51,028 nt of DNA. Source: an uncultured Bacteroidales bacterium. GTDB lineage: Bacteria; Bacteroidota; Bacteroidia; Bacteroidales; Paludibacteraceae. Shown piece by piece: positions 1 through 6,675 of this stretch. The stretch spans positions 1-51,028 of the forward strand of contig ONWR01000018.1 of NCBI GenBank assembly GCA_900321605.1. Direction: 5' to 3'. Both the position numbers and the translations under genes were made by a program. The first letter of the stretch is position 1; every line of letters starts with the position of its first letter. The notes under the pieces are model-generated. The model saw nothing but the letters and a program-made list of their open reading frames with translations. It was not told the DNA's origin and did no database searches.

Positions 1-37
1 CGACTAACGACAAAAAATTTTAATTTTTAATTTTTTT
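1..37. repeat. Heptamer repeat remnant at window edge
   Basis: The window opens inside a CGACTAA-type heptamer run, followed by an AT-rich TTAATTT-type run. The same pairing of these two families recurs at 50251-50308. It sits directly upstream of the first promoter. Confidence 0.6.
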
Positions 38-38
38 C

Positions 39-69
39 TTGCATATATGCAAAAAAAATTGTACCTTTG
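39..69 (+). promoter_or_regulatory. Bacteroidetes promoter for the DUF4293 gene
   Basis: TTG at 39-41 and TACCTTTG at 62-69, with the first bases 23 apart. This matches the Bacteroidetes sigma-ABfr consensus. Transcription should start near 76, so the heptamer run at 84-123 is in the 5' leader. Confidence 0.85.
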
Positions 70-83
70 CACCCAAATTGAGG

Positions 84-123
84 TCTAACGACCATCGACT
101 AACGACTAACGACAAACGACTAA
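84..123. repeat. Heptamer tandem repeat (ACTAACG type) in leader
   Basis: Consecutive 7-bp units accatcg, actaacg, actaacg, acaaacg, actaaat lie between the promoter and the ATG at 135. The same unit family occurs at 28671-28734, 29481-29534 and 50251-50278. Confidence 0.85.
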
Positions 124-134
124 ATAATTCTCTT

Positions 135-587
135 ATGATACAACGAATTCAGACGCTTTATTTATTGGCGATCGTGATCTTGGGCATCACGTTGTGCTTC
201 AAACCGGTAATCCAACTCGTGACACCCGAAGAAGCCGCAGAGTTGCAAGTATATGAACTGAGTGCGTTAGGTGGGGCTCCTCTTCAAGGCCTTTGGGGCT
301 TGTTGCTCACTACCGTCCTGATGCCGCTCTTGGCACTGGTGGACATCTTTCTTTATAAGAAACGTCTGCTGCAGGCACGCCTCAATATCTTCCTTGCGTT
401 GCTCTGCTTAGGCTACTACGGCGTGCTGGCGATCTATATCTGGCAGGCGAAGTTAGCGCTTGGTGTGGAGTGGAATATATTGCCGTGGGCTTCTATTCCA
501 TTGATTAACTTTGTATTAACCCTCATGGCTACGCGGCGCATCCTTAAGGATGAAGCACTCGTTCGTGCTGCCGATAGAATCCGTTAA
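135..587 (+). CDS. DUF4293 family membrane protein
   Basis: A 150-residue integral membrane protein with four predicted hydrophobic segments (about residues 8-27, 55-75, 85-105 and 115-133). It resembles the DUF4293 family, which is confined to Bacteroidetes and has no assigned function. I chose the ATG at 135, which opens MIQRIQTLYLL, the usual start of this family. The frame is open upstream to 39, but those codons only translate the promoter and the heptamer repeats. The mscS-type gene begins 3 nt after its stop, so the two are probably co-transcribed from the promoter at 39-69. Confidence 0.8.
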   Translation: MIQRIQTLYLLAIVILGITLCFKPVIQLVTPEEAAELQVYELSALGGAPLQGLWGLLLTTVLMPLLALVDIFLYKKRLLQARLNIFLALLCLGYYGVLAIYIWQAKLALGVEWNILPWASIPLINFVLTLMATRRILKDEALVRAADRIR

Positions 588-590
588 ACG

Positions 591-1592
591 ATGAATATAC
601 TGACTATTTTATTGCAAGCCCCTACGGCGGAGCAGATTCGTCAGCATCAGGATTCGCTTCGTGCTAACGCCAGACAGCTGGTCGAATTGGCAAAAGAAGA
701 CCCGGACGAGTTTCTGCATATGTCCATTCAATCGCTGGTCTCCTTTGGTATCAAGGTCTTGGCGGCGTTGGCTATTTTCTTTGTGGGCATGATGCTCCTT
801 CGTTGGGTTCGCACGTTGCTCCGTCGGCGTTTTGAGCGTCATAAGACCGAGCCTACAATCGCTTCGTTCATCATCTCGTTTGTCAATATATCCGTGGTCA
901 CCTTGTTGACCATCGTGAGCGTCAGTACCTTAGGCGTGGACACCACCTCTTTGGCAGCGCTTTTGGCAGCCGGAGGTTTGGCAATCGGAATGGCGCTCTC
1001 CGGTACCGTGCAGAATTTCGCAGGAGGACTGATGATTCTTGCCTTCAAGCCCTTTAAGGCGGGTGATTTCATAGAGGCACAAGGAACAATGGGCAAAGTG
1101 GTAGAGGTGAATATCACCGCCACCAAGATCCTCACGGTCGATAACCGCGTAGTGATCCTGCCCAATGGTGCGCTCTCTAATGGCGTGATCCATAACTACA
1201 ACGGTCGTCCTTTGCGAAGGGTAGAGTGGTCGGTCAGCGTCTCTTATGGCGTGGATGCTGCTGCTTGCAAAGCCGCTATCTTAGCGATCCTCAATAGTGA
1301 CCCGCGTGTGTTGCAGGCGGATACGGATATGAAGAAGTTGTACGACGAACTGAAAATATCCGCCTACCAGCTCTCTACCGTCAATTATCGTATGGAAGCT
1401 ATCCCTGCGCCTTTCGTAGCGCTCAAATCGCTTAACTCGAATGACATCACGTTTGTGGTGCGTGTCTGGGTACGAAGCGATGACTATTGGCCGGTCTTCT
1501 TTGACCTCCAAGAGCGTTTCTATACCGAACTTCCGCCGCAAGGCTTCACCTTTGCCTACCCGCACGTGGATGTTACGATGGTGAAGGAGTAA
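591..1592 (+). CDS. MscS-family mechanosensitive ion channel
   Basis: A 333-residue small-conductance mechanosensitive channel that would open on hypo-osmotic stress in the inner membrane. Residues 1-45 are a soluble N-terminal region. Membrane helices lie near 52-73 and 88-112. The pore-lining third helix near 118-150 is rich in Gly and Ala (LAALLAAGGLAIGMALSG). The cytoplasmic MscS beta domain follows, with FKAGDFIEAQG and VVILPNGALSNG near residues 155-205. The C-terminal alpha/beta part ends near 330. It starts 3 nt after the DUF4293 gene. A GGACAAT heptamer array begins directly after the stop codon. Family assignment is firm; ion selectivity and gating threshold cannot be inferred. Confidence 0.92.
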   Translation: MNILTILLQAPTAEQIRQHQDSLRANARQLVELAKEDPDEFLHMSIQSLVSFGIKVLAALAIFFVGMMLLRWVRTLLRRRFERHKTEPTIASFIISFVNISVVTLLTIVSVSTLGVDTTSLAALLAAGGLAIGMALSGTVQNFAGGLMILAFKPFKAGDFIEAQGTMGKVVEVNITATKILTVDNRVVILPNGALSNGVIHNYNGRPLRRVEWSVSVSYGVDAAACKAAILAILNSDPRVLQADTDMKKLYDELKISAYQLSTVNYRMEAIPAPFVALKSLNSNDITFVVRVWVRSDDYWPVFFDLQERFYTELPPQGFTFAYPHVDVTMVKE

Positions 1593-1626
1593 GGACAATG
1601 GACAATGGACAATGGACAATGGACAA
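1593..1626. repeat. GGACAAT heptamer array
   Basis: Nearly five perfect tandem copies of ggacaat start at the first base after the TAA of the mechanosensitive channel gene. No terminator-like hairpin is seen here. Confidence 0.9.
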
Positions 1627-1685
1627 AAATGATTCGACTATGAGTTGTAAACGTCCGACCGATAGTGACAAGTCTTTTGTCCTTT

Positions 1686-1720
1686 AGCGAAGCGGTCTTT
1701 ACTCTTTCAGCGAAGCGGTC
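1686..1720. repeat. AGCGAAGCGGTC repeat upstream of rlmN
   Basis: Two copies of agcgaagcggtc (1686-1697 and 1709-1720), 23 bp apart, lie just before the rlmN start. Related 16/23-bp units occur inside rlmN (1998-2051) and at the 3' end of the GH2 gene (42923-42975). Confidence 0.8.
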
Positions 1721-1733
1721 AAAAAATAAAAAT

Positions 1734-2846
1734 ATGGAGTGTTTATTAGGAAAAACATTGCCTGAACTGCAAGAGGTAGCGCTTAGCGTCGGTTTGCAGA
1801 AGTTTGCCGGCAAGCAATTAGCCGAGTGGTTATACGTGCGTCGCGTGAGCTCTTTTGATGAGATGACCAATATCTCTCTCAAGGGTCGCGAGGCGCTCAA
1901 GGCGAACTATATAATAGGAAGACATGCGCCTACGCGCGAAGCGGTCAGCGTCGATGGTACCCGTAAGTACCTCTTTGAAATCCAACAGTCCGAAGGACGG
2001 TCTGTCAGTGAAACGGTCTGTCAGTGTAACGGTCTGTCAGCGCAGCGGTCTTATATCGAAACTGTCTATATTCCCGAGGACGATCGGGCTACGCTCTGCG
2101 TCTCCTCACAGGCGGGATGTAAGATGGGGTGCCGTTTCTGCATGACCGGAACGCTTGGTTTCCATGGGCACCTCTCTGCCGCTGACATCCTTAACCAGAT
2201 TTTTGAAATCGATAACTTTCAAACAACATCAAACGATTTCAAACCATTATCAAACTTAGTACTGATGGGCGAAGGAGAACCGATGGATAACCTCGATAAT
2301 GTCCTTCGTGCCTTGGAGATCATGACCGCGCCCTACGGCTGCGCATGGTCGCCCAAACGTATCACCGTCTCTACGGTCGGCATTCCGGCAATGAAGCGTT
2401 TCCTCGATGAGAGTGAGTGTCATCTGGCGGTTTCGATGCATAATCCTTTCCCCTTAGAGCGTGCCGAGATCATGCCTGCCGAACGGATGATGTCCATCGC
2501 TCAGGTCGTCTCGCTGCTCAAGCAGTATGACTGGTCCCATCAACGTCGTGTGAGTTTTGAGTATATCTGCTGGGCAGGGATGAACGATACGCCTCGTCAT
2601 GCCAAGGAACTGCTCCGTCTGCTCAAAGGGCTGAACTGTCGAATTAACCTCATCCGTTTTCACGAAGGAGTAGAGGAGATCAAACCGTCTGAAACGAATA
2701 CCAAACGCTTCCAACCCTCCAACGAAAAACAGATGGAGTGGTTACGGGACTATTTGACGGATCACGGGCTGACTACTACTATCCGTCGTTCCCGAGGAGA
2801 AGACATCCTTGCTGCCTGCGGCATGCTTGTCAACTCCCTTCAGTAA
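1734..2846 (+). CDS. rlmN: 23S rRNA (adenine2503-C2)/tRNA methyltransferase RlmN
   Basis: A 370-residue radical SAM methyltransferase that methylates C2 of A2503 in 23S rRNA and A37 in tRNAs. The 4Fe-4S cysteines are C129, C133 and C136 (GCKMGCRFCMTG). MGEGEPMDN follows near residue 180, and the C-terminal catalytic Cys is in EDILAACGML. I start at 1734 (MECLLGKTLPEL); the open frame upstream to 1665 only translates repeats. Two segments look inserted relative to the family. Residues 89-106 are encoded by three 16-bp repeat units (1998-2051), just before the conserved YIETVYIPEDDRATLC. A shorter stretch near residues 163-176 is made of TCAAAC-led 10-bp units. Both keep the frame. Other motifs are intact, so the enzyme is probably active. 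Confidence 0.95.
   Translation: MECLLGKTLPELQEVALSVGLQKFAGKQLAEWLYVRRVSSFDEMTNISLKGREALKANYIIGRHAPTREAVSVDGTRKYLFEIQQSEGRSVSETVCQCNGLSAQRSYIETVYIPEDDRATLCVSSQAGCKMGCRFCMTGTLGFHGHLSAADILNQIFEIDNFQTTSNDFKPLSNLVLMGEGEPMDNLDNVLRALEIMTAPYGCAWSPKRITVSTVGIPAMKRFLDESECHLAVSMHNPFPLERAEIMPAERMMSIAQVVSLLKQYDWSHQRRVSFEYICWAGMNDTPRHAKELLRLLKGLNCRINLIRFHEGVEEIKPSETNTKRFQPSNEKQMEWLRDYLTDHGLTTTIRRSRGEDILAACGMLVNSLQ
1998..2051. repeat. 16-bp tandem repeat inside rlmN
   Basis: Three 16-bp units beginning cggtctgtcag (1998, 2014 and 2030), plus a partial fourth, total 54 nt or 18 codons. They are read in frame within rlmN. The units differ only in their last bases. Confidence 0.92.
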
Positions 2847-2870
2847 GATCCATAGCGTTTTGAGCTAAAA

Positions 2871-3371
2871 TTACATGTTGGCGTTGTAGTATTGTGGCTG
2901 ACCGGTGACTTCCTCTCCTAACCAATCCGGACGCTCAAAGGCTTCGTCTTCGTCGCTTAACTCGATCTCCGCAAGCACCCTTCCTTCCAGACGCCCGTGA
3001 AAGACATCGACTTCCCATTTGAGGCTGTCTCCTTTGTCCTTTGTCCTTTGTCCTTTGTCCTTTGACCCTTCGCCTTTCGCCTCTATGATATATCTCGTTT
3101 TGGAGATTGCACCGGGCAGGCAGATCTTCATCAGCTCTTTGGCGTCCGACAAGTCGATCTCTTTTTCCCATTCGAACTTCGCTATGCCGTCTCGAAGGAG
3201 TGAAGATTTAATAGTAAGGAACGCACGCGTGTCGCGTATGCGTACGCGAATGGTCTTCTCGGGATCTTTGCAAAGATAACCCTGCATGATTTCATAACTC
3301 GTCGTCGCTTGAGCGATAAAAGCGTCCGACTTAACCAAAAATTTTCGTTCGATTTCGGTGTTTTTTGCCAT
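2871..3371 (-). CDS. CYTH-domain protein (triphosphate tunnel metalloenzyme)
   Basis: A 166-residue CYTH protein. The N-terminal signature EIERKFLV (ExExK) and the basic/acidic pattern RVRIRD and LTIKS are typical of the tunnel that binds triphosphates with metal. Bacterial members are usually inorganic triphosphatases; adenylate cyclase activity is a less likely alternative. Residues about 96-114 are encoded by eight heptamers (3030-3085) and form a Lys/Asp/Gly-rich insert ahead of WEVDVFHG, where the family normally has a short loop. The gene converges on rlmN, with 24 nt between the stops. Its own promoter is at 3391-3421. Confidence 0.85.
   Translation of the reverse strand: MAKNTEIERKFLVKSDAFIAQATTSYEIMQGYLCKDPEKTIRVRIRDTRAFLTIKSSLLRDGIAKFEWEKEIDLSDAKELMKICLPGAISKTRYIIEAKGEGSKDKGQRTKDKGDSLKWEVDVFHGRLEGRVLAEIELSDEDEAFERPDWLGEEVTGQPQYYNANM
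3030..3085. repeat. TCCTTTG / GCCTTTC heptamer array inside the CYTH gene
   Basis: Five perfect tcctttg units (3030-3064) run into three units of a second heptamer family (acccttc, gcctttc, gcctcta). All are in the reading frame of the minus-strand gene. Confidence 0.93.
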
Positions 3372-3390
3372 AATTATGCGTATTTGAGTG

Positions 3391-3421
3391 CAAAATTACA
3401 ACTTTTTTGCCAAATAAACAA
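3391..3421 (-). promoter_or_regulatory. Promoter for the CYTH gene
   Basis: On the minus strand, TTG (3421-3419) and TAATTTTG (3398-3391) are separated by 20 nt. It is divergent from the tRNA promoter, which starts 19 nt away. Confidence 0.75.
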
Positions 3422-3439
3422 AAAAAAGTGCAAAAAAAT

Positions 3440-3470
3440 TTGCGTATGTCATAAAAAAGCAGTACCTTTG
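3440..3470 (+). promoter_or_regulatory. Promoter for tRNA-Ser
   Basis: TTG at 3440-3442 and TACCTTTG at 3463-3470 with the 20-nt spacer. The predicted transcription start near 3477 is about 75 nt before the mature tRNA. Confidence 0.8.
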
Positions 3471-3552
3471 CACCCGCTTTTCGATTTTAGCAACGAAATG
3501 CCGTTTCTGAGCTCCAAACGGAGCACCCGAAAAATTTTAATTTTTGGGGAAA

Positions 3553-3639
<87 letters not shown>

Positions 3640-3640
3640 C

Positions 3641-3665
3641 AAAAGGCACCAAGTCGGTGCCTTTT
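3641..3665 (+). terminator. Terminator of tRNA-Ser
   Basis: A 10-bp stem AAAAGGCACC / GGTGCCTTTT with a 5-nt loop and a T run, starting right after the tRNA. A near-identical copy is at 3765-3789. Confidence 0.88.
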
Positions 3666-3764
3666 TGCGTAAAGAGCGGGGTTCTTCACCCCCGGTCGGG
3701 GGTTCTTATCTCGCTACGCTCGAACGATTATTGCTTCGCAATTTTCGAATCCCCCCTCTTCCGC

Positions 3765-3789
3765 AAAAGGCACCATATCGGTGCCTTTT
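3765..3789 (+). terminator. Duplicated terminator copy
   Basis: The same AAAAGGCACC / GGTGCCTTTT stem as the tRNA terminator, with loop atatc. The stem is conserved while the loop has changed, as expected if the structure matters or the duplication is recent. Confidence 0.75.
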
Positions 3790-3870
3790 TTGCGTAAAGA
3801 GCGGGGTTCTTCACCCCCGGTCGGGGGTTCTTATCTCGCTACGCTCGAACGATTATTGCTTCGCAATTTT

Positions 3871-3990
3871 CTCCGCCGCTTCGCTCTGTCGATTATTGCA
3901 GAGCAATTTTCTCCGCCGCTTCGCTCTGTCGATTATTGCAGAGCAATTTTCTCCGCCGCTTCGCTCTGTCGATTATTGCAGAGCAATTTT
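3871..3990. repeat. Three perfect 40-bp tandem repeats
   Basis: Units 3871-3910, 3911-3950 and 3951-3990 are identical. Each contains the inverted repeat GCTCTG...CAGAGC and ends in TTTT. The array is followed by CGAATCC, the same seven bases that begin the tRNA-tail repeats. No convincing gene lies in 3640-4009. Confidence 0.93.
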
Positions 3991-4009
3991 CGAATCCATA
4001 GTAAAAGCA

Positions 4010-5347
4010 CTACAAAAGCGGAGTCATGTAAACCGGCACAAGGAGTGTTTCTCCATCTTTTCGCAGATCTTTTGTATAAAGCAAGTAGCGATTATTGATA
4101 CGGGAAGAGTACTTCTCGCAGAAAGCATCCAACGAAGCATGTGTTTTGTACCCGGAAGATTTGACTTCAATCGGACAAATCTTATTCCCTCTGGATAGTA
4201 AGAAGTCAACTTCATAATTATGATTATTGCCGTCTGGAAGTGTGTAGTAGAACAATTTATCGCCGTTTGCCACTATCATTTGTGCAATGACATTCTCATA
4301 CACATAGCCCAAATTAGCTTCCAACTTATCGTTGAGCAATTTTTGATAGATCGTATTTTCGGTAAAGGATTTGTCCCAAAACGCAAGCGTAACAAACAAT
4401 CCGGTGTCGCATAAGAATATCTTATATGCTGATTGATTGGTAGTAAGCGACATGCCGACATTCGGATCGTCTGCATGGTAAGCCACATTGACGGTCTTAC
4501 TATCCTGCATAAGAAAAATAAGGTTCTCTATCTGTTCTGCGCGCGTTTTATCAATAACGGTTGTGGGCTGATAGCGATTCGCATTATTCGATAATTGCGC
4601 AGGAATAGCCATAAATAGACGTTCTGCCTTTCCGGTCTTATCAATCTTAATAAAATCCTGTTGGTAGAGGCGAATAATAGCGCGTTTCACCTTGTCCACT
4701 GCTGCAAAATCCTTAGTCGCAATATACTTATTCACTGCCTGCGGCATTCCTCCAACTAACATATATAGCCGAAAATCGCGCATGAGCTTTCGGTTGATCT
4801 CATCGCCAAATCCGCGCTTCTTATCCCATGCTTCTTTGAGCAAATCCATCGTGGTGGTATTCCCCATCGCCCATAGAAATTCCTCATAATCCATAGGATA
4901 CATTTCAAGAGATTCCTCTTCGCTGGGAATGATGATGTTCTCTGTATTCTTATGAATGCTGATTAGCGAACCTGTTTCGATATAATCATATCTGCCATCT
5001 TCCACTAAGGCTTTGATAGCTTGCCGTGCAATGGGATATTTTTGCACTTCATCAAAGATGATCACGCTTTCCCGTTCGTATAAAGTGATGTCTTTTAACA
5101 CGCGTAGTCGGCTAAAGAAGAAATCCATGTCGGAAAGATCCTCAAACAATTCTTTCTCTCCTTTAGTCGCTTTGGAGAAATCGAAGATAGCATATGACTT
5201 GTATTCATTTTGTGCAAACTCACGAACAATCGTACTTTTGCCAACGCGTCTTGCCCCTTCAATTAAAAGAGCTGTTTCACCTTGTGATTCATGCTTCCAA
5301 TCTAACATTTTCTGATAGATTTTGCGCTTAAAAACGATTTCCTTCAT
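4010..5347 (-). CDS. AAA ATPase with DUF4143 domain
   Basis: A 445-residue ATP-binding protein of the AAA_14 plus DUF4143 type. The Walker A motif is GARRVGKST near residue 31. Walker B is VIIFDEVQK near residue 96. A sensor-like ETGSLIS lies near residue 124. The C-terminal half (about 215-445) carries the DUF4143 region with EVDFLLSRGNKICPIEVKSS, a D...E-x-K arrangement like PD-(D/E)XK nuclease folds. The family is abundant in Bacteroidetes and archaea with no settled function; mobile or defence-related roles have been suggested. Its promoter is 5370-5400, with three direct repeats just upstream. A deleted relative lies at 49646-50033, also with leader repeats. The tRNA-tail repeats at its 3' side fit an integration hotspot. 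Confidence 0.88.
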   Translation of the reverse strand: MKEIVFKRKIYQKMLDWKHESQGETALLIEGARRVGKSTIVREFAQNEYKSYAIFDFSKATKGEKELFEDLSDMDFFFSRLRVLKDITLYERESVIIFDEVQKYPIARQAIKALVEDGRYDYIETGSLISIHKNTENIIIPSEEESLEMYPMDYEEFLWAMGNTTTMDLLKEAWDKKRGFGDEINRKLMRDFRLYMLVGGMPQAVNKYIATKDFAAVDKVKRAIIRLYQQDFIKIDKTGKAERLFMAIPAQLSNNANRYQPTTVIDKTRAEQIENLIFLMQDSKTVNVAYHADDPNVGMSLTTNQSAYKIFLCDTGLFVTLAFWDKSFTENTIYQKLLNDKLEANLGYVYENVIAQMIVANGDKLFYYTLPDGNNHNYEVDFLLSRGNKICPIEVKSSGYKTHASLDAFCEKYSSRINNRYLLYTKDLRKDGETLLVPVYMTPLL

Positions 5348-5369
5348 AGTGCAATTTTAAAATTTGCTG

Positions 5370-5400
5370 CAAAGATACGGATTTTTCTTGACATATGCAA
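5370..5400 (-). promoter_or_regulatory. Promoter for the AAA/DUF4143 gene
   Basis: Minus strand TTGCATATG (5400-5392) and TATCTTTG (5377-5370), with a 20-nt spacer. It lies between the leader repeats and the start codon. Confidence 0.85.
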
Positions 5401-5414
5401 ATATTTTCAAATAA

Positions 5415-5505
5415 AAATGTTCCCTGAGCGCAAAATTTATCTTAACAAAATGTTCTCTGAGCGCAAAATCTTTTTTGTGCAAAATGTTCCCTGAGCGCAA
5501 AATTT
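5415..5505. repeat. Three direct repeats upstream of the AAA/DUF4143 promoter
   Basis: Three copies of TGTTCYCTGAGCGCAAAAT begin at 5418, 5451 and 5485 (spacing 33 and 34 bp), within slightly longer A/T-rich conserved flanks. They lie directly upstream of the promoter of the minus-strand ATPase gene, where operators or activator sites would be. Confidence 0.88.
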
Positions 5506-5618
5506 ATTTTAAGAATAGTGCGTAAAATCGCATTTTTGAAAGAATTAAGAAAAGTATGTCTAGAGTCTTGTCTATCACGCAAAAATGTATGCTCAAATAT
5601 ACATTATTGAATAAAAAT

Positions 5619-5649
5619 TTGCGTATGTCAAAAAAAAGCAGTAACTTCG
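5619..5649 (+). promoter_or_regulatory. Promoter-like sequence for a candidate RNA
   Basis: TTG at 5619-5621 and TAACTTCG at 5642-5649, with the usual 20-nt spacer. The last part deviates from TTTG. The core from TTTGCGTATGTC to AGCAGTA is nearly the same as in the tRNA-Ser promoter. Confidence 0.6.
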
Positions 5650-5654
5650 ACCTC

Positions 5655-5846
5655 CTCCCCCCATACATGGGGACCCCTTCGAAAGTACAGTCGCGTCCTG
5701 CCGGACATATACCACCGCGGGCATTTTTTGCCAAGCCTAACGGCTTTCCCTGTTGCATAGGTCTATAAGCCGTTCTTATGCGAGCATAGACGTCTCATAG
5801 CCCCATACAACAGATAAAATTTCATTTTATTCGGCAAAAAATACCC
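5655..5846 (+). ncRNA. Candidate structured RNA with a four-way junction
   Basis: No convincing protein gene lies in 5401-5910. From the promoter at 5619-5649 the sequence folds into many helices. CCCCAT-ac-ATGGGG is at 5659-5672 and GTCC-TGCC-GGAC at 5695-5706. An outer helix pairs 5719-5732 (GGGCATTTTTTGCC) with 5833-5846 (GGCAAAAAATACCC). Inside it, three hairpins pack almost without gaps: AAGCC-TAAC-GGCTT (5733-5746), a long CTGTTG...CAACAG arm (5750-5813), and ATAAAAT-TTC-ATTTTAT (5814-5830). I cannot match it to 6S, SRP, RNase P or tmRNA. A palindromic mobile repeat is the main alternative. Confidence 0.5.
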
Positions 5847-5852
5847 GAACGC

Positions 5853-5883
5853 TTGCATATGTGCAATTTTTGTTGTACCTTTG
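5853..5883 (+). promoter_or_regulatory. Promoter for the esterase gene
   Basis: TTG at 5853-5855 and TACCTTTG at 5876-5883 with a 20-nt spacer, 28 nt before the ATG. Confidence 0.85.
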
Positions 5884-5910
5884 CAGACAAAATTGAAAAA
5901 ACATAACGGA

Positions 5911-6660
5911 ATGAAAAAAATAACTATATCGATTCTGTGGATTCTCTTTTCCTGCCTGTGTGTATGGGCTGAGACGATGGAGAGGGAGCAAACGTCCTTG
6001 GTGGCAGGGAGTGCGGTGCGTGATACGCTGATGGGCGTGCCATGCCGCGTGTATCTGCCTGCGCAGTACGAGCAGCGTGTGGCGGAGCGTTTTCCGGTGC
6101 TCTATCTACACCATGGTATGTATGGCAATGAGAATGACTGGATTGAGCAAGGTGCGCTGATTCCTATCATGGATTCCCTGCTGCGTAAGGGAACCATCAA
6201 AGAGTGGGTGGTGATCATGCCGGATAACTGTCCGAGTCGTCCGACCTTCGAGGAAGAGAAAGCGAATGCGACTACGGGAGAATGGGAGAATATCTTTGCC
6301 CGCTTTATGGACGAAGCGGAGCATCGCTACCGGATCAGTCATGATCCTTCGGAGCGTGCTGTAGCGGGTCTGTCCATGGGTGGCTATCACACGATGCGCG
6401 TGAGCAGCGTGCTCAAAGGGCAGTTTGCTTATGTCGGGATGTTCTCTCCGGCTACTTTTGTGCATAATGCGCCGGAGAACTACAAGCTTTTCTGGATCGG
6501 AATAGGGAAGGACGATTTCTTATATGAGTCCTTGCAGGAATACCGTCGTTGGTTAGATGCCAAGGGCGTGGAATATACGTATTACGAGACCGAAGGCGGA
6601 CATGAGTGGCCTAATTGGCAGGATTATATCTGTCGTTTTCTCCAACTCATTTCCCGATAA
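5911..6660 (+). CDS. Secreted alpha/beta-hydrolase esterase (CE1/esterase D-like)
   Basis: A 249-residue exported esterase. Residues 1-20 are a signal peptide ending near VWA-ET. The nucleophile elbow is GLSMGG with Ser155. Asp201 or Asp202 (GKDD) and His231 (EGGHEW) complete the likely catalytic triad. HHGMYGNENDW near residue 67 gives the oxyanion region. The family includes feruloyl and acetyl-xylan esterases, and the substrate cannot be fixed from sequence. I start at ATG 5911, downstream of the promoter. The Ig-like lipoprotein gene begins 15 nt after the stop and may be co-transcribed. Confidence 0.88.
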   Translation: MKKITISILWILFSCLCVWAETMEREQTSLVAGSAVRDTLMGVPCRVYLPAQYEQRVAERFPVLYLHHGMYGNENDWIEQGALIPIMDSLLRKGTIKEWVVIMPDNCPSRPTFEEEKANATTGEWENIFARFMDEAEHRYRISHDPSERAVAGLSMGGYHTMRVSSVLKGQFAYVGMFSPATFVHNAPENYKLFWIGIGKDDFLYESLQEYRRWLDAKGVEYTYYETEGGHEWPNWQDYICRFLQLISR

Positions 6661-6675
6661 GCTCTACTGAAATTT

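Noticed and set aside
3871-3990. CRISPR-like 40-bp repeats.
   Set aside because: Units are contiguous with no spacers, so this is a simple tandem duplication.
3665-4198. Plus-strand open frames through the tRNA-tail and 40-bp repeats.
   Set aside because: They only translate the repeats (40 bp is not a multiple of 3) and overlap the ATPase gene 3' end.
5415-5505. CRISPR array.
   Set aside because: Only three copies, short A/T-rich gaps, no cas genes; better read as leader/operator repeats. The same applies to 50043-50123.
5556-5768. A 70-codon plus-strand frame.
   Set aside because: It spans the promoter and hairpins of the candidate RNA; the residues match no family.
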